Assembly (NCBI GenBank): GCA_022559845.1
Contig: CM040118.1
Coordinates: 448,196,053-448,260,052, forward strand
DNA: 64,000 nucleotides
Source: Amorphophallus konjac
Lineage: Eukaryota; Streptophyta; Magnoliopsida; Alismatales; Araceae
Reading direction: 5' to 3'
The translations under genes and the position numbers were made by a program. The notes below the pieces were generated by a model that was not told the origin of the DNA, made no database searches, and saw nothing but the letters and a program-made list of their open reading frames with translations. Shown in pieces: positions 34,144 to 44,595 of the stretch; position 1 is the stretch's first letter; the number at the start of each line of letters is the position of its first letter.

Positions 34144-36040
34144 TGTAGACACGCTAAAATTGATACCATTTTGAGAACATATCATATTACCTTGTAATGC
34201 CCTAATTTGACCCTCAAATTGACTTATTTGAGTGATTTTCCTCATTTTTCTTGAATATTCAGCTTCCCTCAGCTTTCCCATAGTTTTTTCATATTTTTAT
34301 GATTTTCCTGGCATTTTTCTCTAATTTTTCGGGGCCTTTCTGAATTAACGACCAGGCCAGTGGTCGCCCATTCCAGATTCGATGCCTGCCCAAACGGACG
34401 CCCATTCTTTTGAGTCGACGCATAACCTCAGGGGAGTCGATGTTGTCAAAAACGCGTCCGGGTTCCCGGACACGTATTCATTTTTCCTCTATTTTTTGCC
34501 TGATTAATTTCATGAATAAGCGTATGCTTGGAGAGTCGCGCCTTCTTGAACGCATCTGGGACAGTGGACGCGTATTCGTTCATTTCCCATAATTGTTGAA
34601 CTCTAATTACTTGAGACGCGTCAACTGCCTTGGACGTGTTTTCAAGGTCGTGTCTGGGACACCATACGCGTCTTCTTCCTTTTCCCATTTTGTGCCAAAC
34701 TCGCATTATTGAAGAATCAACGCCTTTCCATACGGTCGTCCATTCTTTAATTGGCGACCAGGTCGTTGTCGTTAATTCCCTTTCTATTTTTTGGCCTAAT
34801 TACCAAAATTCATATTTTCTTGAACCGCGTCTGACCCAGTGGATACGATTTGCTTTCCATTTTTGGTAATATTCAACTTTCCTAAATAATTCAGGAAAAG
34901 GAGTCCGTCCAGGCTATCATTTATTCATGAATGCGTTCACGACCCCGGACGCGTATTCCCTTGTCATTTTCAGATCCTTTAAATCCACCCAAAATTCATA
35001 AAATTGTTAATTCGCATCTGGGACCCCAGACGCATTTTTTCTTCTAATTTTAGAAATTCTTAATCCTTCTAAAAATGGCTCGGAATGGGTGACTCTTTGA
35101 GCTGACGTTCATTTAATGGGCGACCACTGTGTCTGTCGTCATTTCTGATAGAATTCCAAATCCGACAGAGCCTCCTTCCTTCTCCGTTTTGAGCTCCTTT
35201 TACATTTGGGAAAGAGTTCCTATCACTTTCTAAGGCTGGGAGGACATTTGGGCAAGGAATATATTCTTCCAAATCTCACTAAAAATGGTTTTCCTAATTT
35301 CTATGGAATTAAGCTCCGAATTTTGGCCCTATAAATAGGACCCCTCTCTCCCTTGTGTTTAAGACTGGACAATTTGATCAAGGGGAGGTGCTGCCGGAGT
35401 GAAAGCTCAAGAAGATGAAGCTTCGCACTTCAATGCCATACACATTGGAGCTTCTTCCTTTGAAGAACTTGAAGCCCCTTGGAGAATAAACCAATAAGCC
35501 TATCACCCCCTTTATCTCTTTTATTTCTTTCATGTTTCTTATTTAGCATTGCATGCATCATCTTCTCTTCTATTTATTTTATCATCTCAACCACGTTGAG
35601 ATCCTCCCTCTTAGTGCAACACTTGCACCCTCCCCTACATTCATCATTTTTATCCTTACCCTTTTCATAGGGGTTTAAAGCCAACACCAACAAGGTGTGT
35701 CCATCTCCATGCTTTTCATGTTTACATTCATAAGGATTTGATGCTACACACTGGTTTCTAATTCATATTTCTTTTGGTGTTATTTATGTTTTACAAGGGT
35801 AATCATACACAAGGAAGACACTCTTCATCGGCCGGCCGATAGGAAGAGAAGGTGATACTCACAATCTCCCTTGCACAAAGGTATTCTTCGTGATCCCTCC
35901 TTTGTTTTCATTGTTTATATTCTTTCGAGCCCCACGTGTCTCTGGCGATCACCCTCCATTATAGCATCCGCATATGCTCCCCATCCCCCTCTCTTTCCTA
36001 TATTCTTTTTATTTTTCTAGTGGATTTCTTAGAATTTACA
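34144..36040 (+). mobile_element. Solo LTR D, Tat/Ogre-like family
   Basis: TGTAGACACGCTAAAATTG ... GAATTTACA, 1,897 bp, colinear with the LTR at 11,948-14,377 but with one promoter core (TATAAATA near 35,331). Contains the palindrome ATCGGCCGGCCGAT at 35,827-35,840. No internal sequence or second LTR is attached, so it is the product of LTR-LTR recombination inside a Tekay LTR. Confidence 0.9.
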
Positions 36041-36045
36041 GCAAT
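36041..36045. repeat. Right target duplication of solo LTR D
   Basis: GCAAT; one mismatch to ACAAT at 34,139-34,143. Confidence 0.7.
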
Positions 36046-36111
36046 ATCGTGCTTTGATTGACATGAATGATATAACTACTACGTTCCAATTTTTCGCATC
36101 GAGGTGTGACA
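36046..36111 (+). mobile_element. 3' LTR of Tekay element B, terminal part
   Basis: GCTTTGATTGACATGAATG ... GAGGTGTGACA matches the last 66 bp of LTR A (11,262-11,330), completing the interrupted LTR. Confidence 0.85.
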
Positions 36112-36223
36112 CCTACAAAACCCCATTATGTCAATGGACTCGAGGATAAGTGAAAAAACTACAGAAGACACATGCGATCCACCCCCGCCTCTGGCTTTGA
36201 TGGATGTCCCGTGGGGGGCATTT
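36112..36223. other. Short unassigned spacer
   Basis: No feature recognised between the Tekay LTR B end and the target duplication of solo LTR C. Confidence 0.5.
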
Positions 36224-36228
36224 GTTGC
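36224..36228. repeat. Left target duplication of solo LTR C
   Basis: GTTGC, identical to 38,926-38,930. Confidence 0.9.
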
Positions 36229-38925
36229 TGTCACGCCCCGGACGTGGAAGATACCCGGGTGTGCGGCGAGTCTATATAGATCATGTCAATCAGAGCAATA
36301 AGATTTTCGACACAAAGACAGAGTGCGCAAAAGACTAGATAAATAATAACTAAGATTTAAATTTCTAAATAATACCCATATTCCAAGATGACATTAATCC
36401 AATTAACCATAATGATAATGACTCAAATTAAACCATAAAGTTACAAGCCTTAACACGTTCCGACCAACTAGACCAATATAACTGGAAGTACAAAGGCAAG
36501 GACTCAAGAAAGCAAAAGACACGGCTAGATGATAGTTCGATGATCGGTGACTCTAGTACTTTTTACTCGATCTCATTCCCATCCATATGGTTGTCGCTAT
36601 CCGAGTTACCTGAAAAATGTTGGAATGAAACTAGATGAGCGAATCGCTTAGTAGGAATTATATCTCAAGTTCGAGCAGTCTTTAAGTAAATTACATGTTA
36701 CGTGTAATGCAGGTATAACTATGCATGCTAGACAAGCAAGAAAATCATGAACTGTATAGAAGAAAGTCACATGATTTCAAGTACTATCAAGTGTTGACAA
36801 GCAAGATATCAAGAACTTCATAGAAAGAATATTGCAAGATTTCAAGTACCATCATGTGTTTACACAATTTCCAGGAAAGCAGGGAACAAGTTCAAGCATG
36901 TAATTATCAAGTACGTGTCACAAGAAATTGGCTATTTCATTCAAGCAAGTACTTTGCCCATTCCGGGCCATGCAAGTCAAGTCTTTGCCCATTCCGGGCC
37001 ACGCTAGTCAAGTCAAGCACGCAAGTAGTGTCACGAGAGAGTGAGTGGAATGCCTCAAGTCAAGAACGCAAGTACTTTGGTGCAATGCTAACACCGTGAT
37101 CATTATAGCTCCCATGGGCACAAGTACTTTCGGGTGCTCCTCCCAGGACCAGATCGGGCCCCATTAACGCCAGCATTATGTCATGTATTTCTTTTGACAT
37201 CCACTCTCATTTATAGCCAATATAGAATTCCAAGGGTTTAACCATTGTAGGAACATAAGGTAGATTTCATGAATGGAGTTCAAGGGCCGATTAACATGCA
37301 GGAATGAAATGTGACTTAAATTATGTACGACAAGTCAGGAATCTGGATGGAACTGGCGCCTCTAGGGCCGCCACTAACTATTGAAATGGCCCCGTCTGGC
37401 AGCCATTATTAACAGGATTGGAGCCCTCACTAAGGGGCACACATTATGTAAATAGAACAGGTTCTGAATGAATTGGCGCCATGACAGGTGCCATCATTTG
37501 ATGAAATGGCGCCCTATTAGGTGCCATCTTTTAATAAAATGGTGCCCTGACAAGTGCCCTTATTTGATAAACGGCGCCCTGACAGATGCCATTTCTTAAG
37601 GAAATGGCACCTGTGCACAGGGGCACCCATTCAAAGATGCATTTTTTTCTTTTTTCTTCTAAAGGAATTGGCGCCCTCCTGCGGAGGCGTCCATTATCAA
37701 TTGGCGCCCTTGACAAGGGCGCCCATTCTTCTAGGTGCTGCTACACACCGGGCAGGTACGTTTTCACATACAAAACACTATTCACAAATTTTGAAGTTCG
37801 CAGAATCAAGAAGTAAAGACATGGATAGACAGAGAAAAATATCATGACTCCAAAATCATGCTCATGCAAGAATATTAGTGTTTCAGTTCATAGATATAGA
37901 TTTTCTAAACGCGTTGATTATTAATTCACTGAAAAGGAATTGGCGTCTGACCCTCTGCCATCATTTAATGGGCGCCCCTCACTGGGTCGCCCATTCATGA
38001 ATGGGCGCCCATGGGTTGGTCGCCCTTTAAGAGATGGCAACCTGATGGGAGCCATTTTCAAGAAAACCCCCGGCACATCAGTTTAGCATGCTATATAATG
38101 TAGAAGATGGAAGCTAGACTAGTGTTATTTATGCATGTTAGCCTATATTAACTACGAGTTGGGCTAGATCTTGAGAAAACCTACCTTTTTGGAGTGATTA
38201 ATCAGGTAGTAGAATACTAATAAAGAAAGCCACACTTTCTCTGCCGCACAGCTTCAGAAGAATAAATAATAAAGGAAGCCACACGTTCTCTGCCGCAAAG
38301 CTTCAACAGCATGACGTAGAATGCAGGAAGAAGATGCCTTCGCGTCTTTCGAGAAAAGAAGAGAGATATTCTCTTCTGCAGGCAGCTGGATGACGACGAC
38401 AATAGCCTCTGCCTGCTCAATAGAGGGTATAATTATAAGGAAAGTCTGTTGCCAACGAAAAACAAATGGTTTATTGCCTTGCGGGTCCGTTGCCAGCGAA
38501 ATAAGGCTGTTCGTGTTTCAAACACTCCTAAAAGGACAGCCGTACCTGTCTGTGAAGAATTGGCGCCCTAGGGAGGGGCGCCCATTTGGCTGGTTTGACT
38601 AGTCAAAGGGTAACTGGCGCCCTTGTAGAGGGGCGCCTATTGATTGGGTTTGACCCATCCAAGGTGATCGGTGCCCTTGAAAGAGGGCACCCATTACTGG
38701 GTTGACCCAGTCAATGGTAAATGGCGCTCAGGTAAGGGGCGCCCATTCCCTTTTGTGTGAAAAAAAAGAAAGGCTCCTATACGTGTTATCTATGGGTTGG
38801 TTGTTGGCCTTTTAAACACTTGTGTATACATATAATGGCCTTTATCAAGTATAGGGCTATGGTATTTAGAGTTATTTATTTAGGAAAAGTTTCATTTCTC
38901 TATTATTTATATCCGGGGTGCTACA
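36229..38925 (-). mobile_element. Solo Tekay LTR C
   Basis: 2,697 bp, minus orientation: on the plus strand it starts TGTCACGCCCCGG and ends CCGGGGTGCTACA, the inverse of the Tekay LTR ends. The inverse CCTACTGAGC block (about 36,635-36,660) and conserved box (37,079-37,165) are present. The U3 (37,370-38,750) holds dozens of TGGCGCC...GGGCGCCCATT motifs. Perfect 5-bp target duplications flank it. Confidence 0.94.
37370..38750 (-). repeat. GGCGCC-dyad motif clusters in Tekay U3
   Basis: Recurrent AATGGCGCCCT ... GGGCGCCCATT pairs (for example 37,490-37,735, 37,940-38,055 and 38,560-38,750), two clusters separated by single-copy LTR sequence. Confidence 0.8.
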
Positions 38926-38930
38926 GTTGC
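38926..38930. repeat. Right target duplication of solo LTR C
   Basis: GTTGC directly after the LTR end. Confidence 0.9.
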
Positions 38931-40979
38931 ACCCTCTATTTGTCTCGGATAAATTAAGACCTTTCCCTCGAGTTGGTTGGGGTTCAATATTCGGCGTATC
39001 GTCACTCCGTGGAATATTTACATTCATCGGAACTTTGTGGCCCATATGTCTCCACAATTATATACCGCTCGCAGCAAGCGAGGTGGTCAAGAGCTGCCTT
39101 AAATCTACCACGATTGTCAGGATCATGTTGTTTCAGGCAAAACCCCGAAGGTGTGGAGTTTTCCTCCCTTGGATGTTCAATATAAACAAAGAAAACCTCG
39201 TAGCAAGAAGAGGGAGATGTAAAGGATGGTGTACACACCGCCGAGGAACTCCCACGCACGTGTACGACACTGCTCGAACAAGAACAAATCCTTTCTTTGC
39301 GGCCCACGGCGCAGGGAAGATGACAAACAAACAAAAAGAGCGCTCCCTCCTCTCTCCACACGGCGTGTTGAGAGAACAAGGCTGAAAAACCCCAAAACCA
39401 TAGATTTATACAAAAGAGTAGGAGTGGGAGACCCGACTAGGGTCAAGCAGACCCGTCCGGGGTCACCCGACCCTAGGGGGTCCGTGCGCGATCGGGCGGA
39501 CCTGCTCGGGGTTGCTCACAGCTCGGGGTGGGGACCCGCCAGGGGTTGCTTGACCCTGGTAGGTCCCCCGCCAGCTTGACCAGAGTCATTCGACCCCAAG
39601 TGGGGTCCCTGGGGTCATTCGACCCCCCCTTTCTCTCTCACAGAAAAAGAAAAAAAAAAGAGAAGAAAAAAGGCTCTCCCGGGGTCATTTTTATCACGTT
39701 CATCCCATACGGGTTCAAACATCTCCTAGTGTCTCTCCACCTTCTATAAATAGACCCCCGGAGGTCCAAAGGGAGGAATGGAGTATCAACCATCAAGTAC
39801 GTGCTACGAGCAGAGACACCTGCACATAGACGATAGAAGCCTTATTCGTTGTTTTTGACCCTCCAAGGGTAGGTGATCCCCGAGTCTTGTATTTATGCCC
39901 CTGCCCCTCTATGGGCCAAGTTTGTTAGTTTCTACGCCCATGGGACGACTAAATTATGTGGTTCTACCCCTATAATGAGAGAATTACGAAAACGCCCTTC
40001 TTGGGACTACGAGAAGCAAAAGTCCTATTATTTGCAATTTTGTTATACAAACTTTTGTAATCGGGGCTATGGTCCTATATTCTGTATCAGCATGGAGACT
40101 CCTCATGTACAGTTGACAACTCGCCGACAACCCTTGTCATTGGAACCATAAATGTATTCAATGTACTCTACAGATTTTCTTTACACATCAAGAAAAATTA
40201 TAAGAAAATCCCTGACTTTTGGGAAATTCTATACATACCCCTCCCTTTCCAAATCGACACACGTGCGCCTTCTATGAAGCCCCTCGTTGCTCTTTCTGCT
40301 TAGAGACATTGTCAGCTCAATCCTACACTTGAGTGCTACCTCAAACCTAGGTCCGCATAGAGTCTAGTAAAATTACCAAAATACCCCTATGATGTAGAAA
40401 TCATGTAGTAGCCTCTAAAACTCTCCGAAAATGGCCTCAGCGCCTCAAGGAGATAGGGATTCTATCCTACCTTCTCTCCAACCTAAAAATTTCAGAAATA
40501 CTAATGGCCTGGTAAAATTATCAAAATACCCTTGAAATCTTAAAAATATCAAAATACCCCTGGGTCCAAGAAACCTCCCAATACTTCAAAAATGCCCACT
40601 GCTCTTGCAGAATTGTGACTATGTCCCCAAATCGTAGGGTTTCTCGCTTAACCTAGCGGCGTTTGCTGAAACCCTAATCCCGTTAATTCTTCAATGGTGA
40701 GTGAAAATTAAATATGAGCCCATAAGCAAGCATGCCCTCAATATCAGGACCCTTGTAGAGAGTCAGGATTTCCTTGACAGTTAAACAAAGGTGTTCGGAT
40801 ATTAGGTCGATGTAAATTAACACTGATTGCGGTCAGTGGGGAAAGGTCCAACATACGAATCTAAATCATCTGATACGATGTGCGCTCACAGAATAAAACC
40901 TGCACAAGCTACCTATACATTCCTTTATATATGCACCCCTCTTTATCCCTCTTTTCCTTCTCTCTTCAATAAAAGATGG

Positions 40980-40981
<2 letters not shown>
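38931..40981 (+). other. Unassigned region with LTR-like promoter
   Basis: 39,400-39,640 carries repeated GACCC(C)/GGGGTC half-palindromes (for example CGACCCCAAGTGGGGTC at about 39,592). A TATA box TATAAATAG at 39,745-39,753 is followed by a leader-like stretch. A minus-strand frame at 39,002-39,200 might be a gag remnant, but I recognise no domain. 40,200-40,980 shows nothing I can name. Most likely an unrecognised LTR element. Confidence 0.4.
39745..39753 (+). promoter_or_regulatory. TATA box of unassigned LTR-like unit
   Basis: CTTCTATAAATAGACCCCC, about 100 bp after the last GACCCC motif. Confidence 0.5.

Positions 40982-41025
<44 letters not shown>
40982..41025. repeat. (TA)n microsatellite
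   Basis: About 21 uninterrupted TA dinucleotides, ending where a copia fragment begins. Confidence 0.97.
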
Positions 41026-41027
<2 letters not shown>

Positions 41028-41325
41028 TGTGATGTCGACAAGGGAGAACATCTGATTCTTCGTCATTTGGACACGTGCAATGTGTCTCCCTCTTGCACCT
41101 GTCAAGCTAAGCATGGGGTTCTCCATATGTATTGTGTACCCCTTCTCGAAGAGTTGTCCAATACTAAGAATATTGCTTTTCATGTTAGGTATGTAATATA
41201 CATTAGAAATGTATCGAGACGTACCATCTTTTTGGAAGATTTTGATATTCCCTTTACCTTCTACCACAAGCTTAGATGAATCTTCGAGGTTGACAGTTTC
41301 ATGGGCATTCTGAGGGAGCTTGGCG
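41028..41325 (-). pseudogene. Ty1/copia protease/pre-integrase fragment
   Basis: Minus-strand translation contains V-E-G-K-G-N-I-K-I, then V-Y-Y-I-P-N-M-K-S-N-I-L-S-I-G-Q-L-F-E-K-G-Y, the region between the protease active site and the GAG-pre-integrase zinc module of copia polyproteins. Only about 95 residues remain; the fragment ends at the TA microsatellite on one side and in GC-rich unrelated DNA on the other. Its lineage differs from the SIRE-like element at 42.6 kb. Confidence 0.82.
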
Positions 41326-42625
41326 TGAGAAGACCTATGCGACGCCCTGGGACCTATGAAACAGCAAGCGAACACCAAGCCACGGCCCGAACGGTGGCGT
41401 ACTGACCACACGCGTCTCTCAAATTTCGGAGCAACCCGGCAACGGTGGGGACGGACGGTGACCCATGGGCAGCCTGCACGATCGGAGCCGCGAAGGGAGG
41501 TATGGGGAGGATAGACCTGAGGTTTGAAGATCGCGCTGAGCGCCAGGGCAGAGCCAACGCCCGAGGGCGGGGCTAGTGGCACTCTCTCACTTGGCAGCGG
41601 ACTACACTCCATGTGCATGGAAATTTTGGAATGAGCTCTCCTCACCTTCGGCGTGAGCGTTGAAAAGATACTAGGAAAGTACAGTGCAAGGAGCGAGGAT
41701 CAGACTTATACCTTGCCGAGTCTCAAAAGACCGGCCCCGTTCGGAGACGAGGGCGAGCCGGGTAGCGTGCGCACCCGGTGGACATGCTGCGTCGCTGAAG
41801 CTTTGGGGCCCAAGAGTACAGCCTTATGGCACAACACTCCACGTAGGGAGGGGATCGTGGGGACAAGAATAGCTATTACGAGACTACCCTCACGCAGGAG
41901 GGGGGAACATGGGGAAGGGAAGCGGGCCTGGCTATCCTGTGTTCTATCCTACAAGACAGAGCGGTGTTGTTCTCGCTGCTGCGTCTCAACCAGTGGTCCG
42001 ACGAAGATGCCATCAGATCCCACGTGCAGAGGGGAACGTGTAGAAACCCTCCAAAAAAGTAGGAGGGAAGCCGACGTCGCTGGAAGTCGTGGCGGGGCAG
42101 ACGGTGCCCGGCTGCAGGTTCTACTCCAGACTGTGCAGAGCTGTGCAGTCGCAGGAGAGAGGGTGGGACGTCGACCTCTGATGGCCAAATGGCACTCTGC
42201 TTCGGAGAGGTGGTAGAGGGATCGTTGATGTAGCCCCCAGTGGTGGTGAAGACCCGTCGGAGCAGAGGAGTGGAGATAGCGGAGGAAGAGGCGGGCTAAC
42301 TGTCAATCGCACAGAGCTGAACAGCTATTCCTGAATGGCAATGAACAGGTTGAATGGGGGTCACAGCGTTGTCGATTAGCACTGGAACTCGGTGGAGGTG
42401 GCTCATGGCATCCAGGGAACACGCCGGTCGAAGGGGGTGGCCAGGAGATGGCCGGAGCGCTGGTGGCGATGCCAGAAGCCCAGACTGGTCGTAGGTGACC
42501 CTACGATGAATGAACGCCAAATGTTCTAATCTCTGGCGAGGTACGGCTCTTCGGGAAGGTGTTTGGTCGTGTCTTTCAGTGGACTTGGCAGGGGAGGAGT
42601 CCTCTATCACCAAGAGGAGTGCCGC
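41326..42625. other. Unassigned GC-rich region
   Basis: About 1.3 kb, GC-rich, with overlapping ORFs on both strands that show no domain. No TIR, LTR end or splice structure was found. It may be a captured gene fragment or part of the broken copia insertion. Confidence 0.4.
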
Positions 42626-42744
42626 TGTTATTGTGGAATTATGTTTTGATGATGTTACACTATAAGTCATTAGCCAATCTATTTAGAAACTCAAGATACT
42701 CCCTTCAATTGACTAGGTGTGAAGAGGCTGAACAAAACTTAAAA

Positions 42745-43190
42745 GATAGGTCGACCCTAGGTCTTCAAGTGTCGAGCTCAGGCCTTCACGGAAGGAAGAA
42801 AAGCACAAGCGTGTCAAAGACAGGTCAACCTCACTCATTCAGGAGGTCGACCTCAGGCTCTCCCAGAGAGCGTTATAAAAGGGTTTTTCCATAGCAGTGT
42901 CGACCTCACCTCTCAGCAGGTCGACCTCATGCTCCTTCCAGAAGGTGTCATAAAAGGATTTTTCAAAGAAGTGTCGACCTTAGTCTCTCAAACTGTCGAC
43001 CTCATCAAGCTTCCAAATCAAAAGAGTCGACTCCGAATGTCGACTCCTTTTCACGAGCGTTCTGCTGTGCCACACAGTGTCAACCTCAATTCTTAGGAGG
43101 TCGACCTTAGGATCATTCCAGAAGCCGTTGTAGTCACTCGTTTTCAAAGGAGTGTCGACCTTACCCTATCAGCCGGTCGACCTCACTAAA
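42745..43190 (+). repeat. GTCGACC motif cluster in SIRE-like U3
   Basis: Repeats such as AGGTCGACCTCAGGCT, GTGTCGACCTCA and GAGTCGACTCC occur about 14 times in 450 bp, many followed by CTC(A) and TTCCAGAAG. Confidence 0.88.
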
Positions 43191-43595
43191 GAAAATTCTC
43201 AAAAGTCTTCTGACAGATCTGACTTCTGGAAAATCGTACAGAGGGCAAAGATGTCTGACGTAAACCTCTAAAAATACAGATTTTGAGGTATGGAAGAGAT
43301 ACCTAGGAACTCCCAAACGTCCCCATCATCATAAGTGTCCAGAGGAACACTTTACTCCAAGTATCTACCAATACAACTCCTTGGAAAGGTCTCCCTCACT
43401 GTCAGCTCTGTCCCCTGCGCCAAGACAGCAAGGATTCTAACTGAAGGTAAAAATATCCCTGGACAAAGGACGTCCTCTCTGCCAACAGAAATTAAAGATC
43501 TGCAGGTTTCTTTGGTCAAACATCATTTGATTAATCCTGCAATTCAAAAATTGCAGAACTTCCTTTTGGAGGGAAAGTTCCCAGCTGCTTGAGCC

Positions 43596-43603
43596 TATAA
43601 ATT
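43596..43603 (+). promoter_or_regulatory. TATA box of SIRE-like LTR
   Basis: GAGCCTATAAATTGGACACC, about 400 bp after the GTCGACC cluster. Confidence 0.7.
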
Positions 43604-44055
43604 GGACACCTCCTTCTATGATGAAGCTGCTATTGCCATTGCTATTGAGAGCCTGAGGAAGCCTAGGACGTGGGAATCTGTGAGAAGAAAAGGAAAGAGA
43701 GTCTGCCCTGTGCGTCCAAGAGAAAGTTCTATAAGAGAGGAGAAAAGAGTGCAGCTAGTCATCTCCTTCAACCATCCTACTCTTCAGCAATTGTTCTAAT
43801 TCGCAGCCCTACTGGTTTCTCTTCCATTCTGCTGAAGTGCTTTATTTCGTTCTTTCGTTGTTTTTCTTCTTCACTTTAAGAACATCTTGTGTGGGGTTTT
43901 GTCACCGTGCAAGCTGTAGTTGCAGCATGTGTGTGTGTGTTGTTCTTCTTATTTTCGCTTTGTTTCCCCTTCGTGGGATTTCATCCCCGTGTGTGTTGAC
44001 TTGTCCTCGTATGTGTGTGTGTATGTGTGTGTGTGTTGGGGCTCGTCCCCATGTT

Positions 44056-44268
<213 letters not shown>

Positions 44269-44568
44269 CTTTTGGCCAAAGAGTGGAAGCCTCACCGTAT
44301 TGGTGAGGGGTGGACGTTAGGTGTGCCTTTGTGCAGCCGAACCACCATAAAATCACTATGTTGTGGTTTGTTCTCCATTTCTTCTATCCCCTCTTCACAG
44401 GTGACTTGTGTTATCGTAGAGCACTTCCCATCTTTTAGTTCGGATAATCTGCCGTCTCACTTTGTTTGTGATAACTGTAGTGCTAGCTTCTATAACGTGT
44501 TTGTAGAAGTCGAATATTTGGTATAGGATCTCTTCACCCCCCTCTAGATCCTCTCATACTGTTCAACA

Positions 44569-44581
44569 GTTAGTATCAGAG
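44569..44581 (+). promoter_or_regulatory. Primer binding site of SIRE-like element
   Basis: GTTAGTATCAGAGC right after the LTR end; it differs from the usual TGGTATCAGAGC (3' end of initiator tRNA-Met) near its 5' end. Confidence 0.8.
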
Positions 44582-44595
44582 CGGGATCCCTAGAG

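Noticed and set aside
40827..41279. 150-codon plus-strand ORF with an Ile-Tyr run
   Set aside because: Crosses the (TA)n tract and lies opposite the recognised copia fragment.
41653..42894. ORFs of 111-187 codons in GC-rich DNA
   Set aside because: No family resemblance; both strands are open equally, as expected by chance at this base composition.
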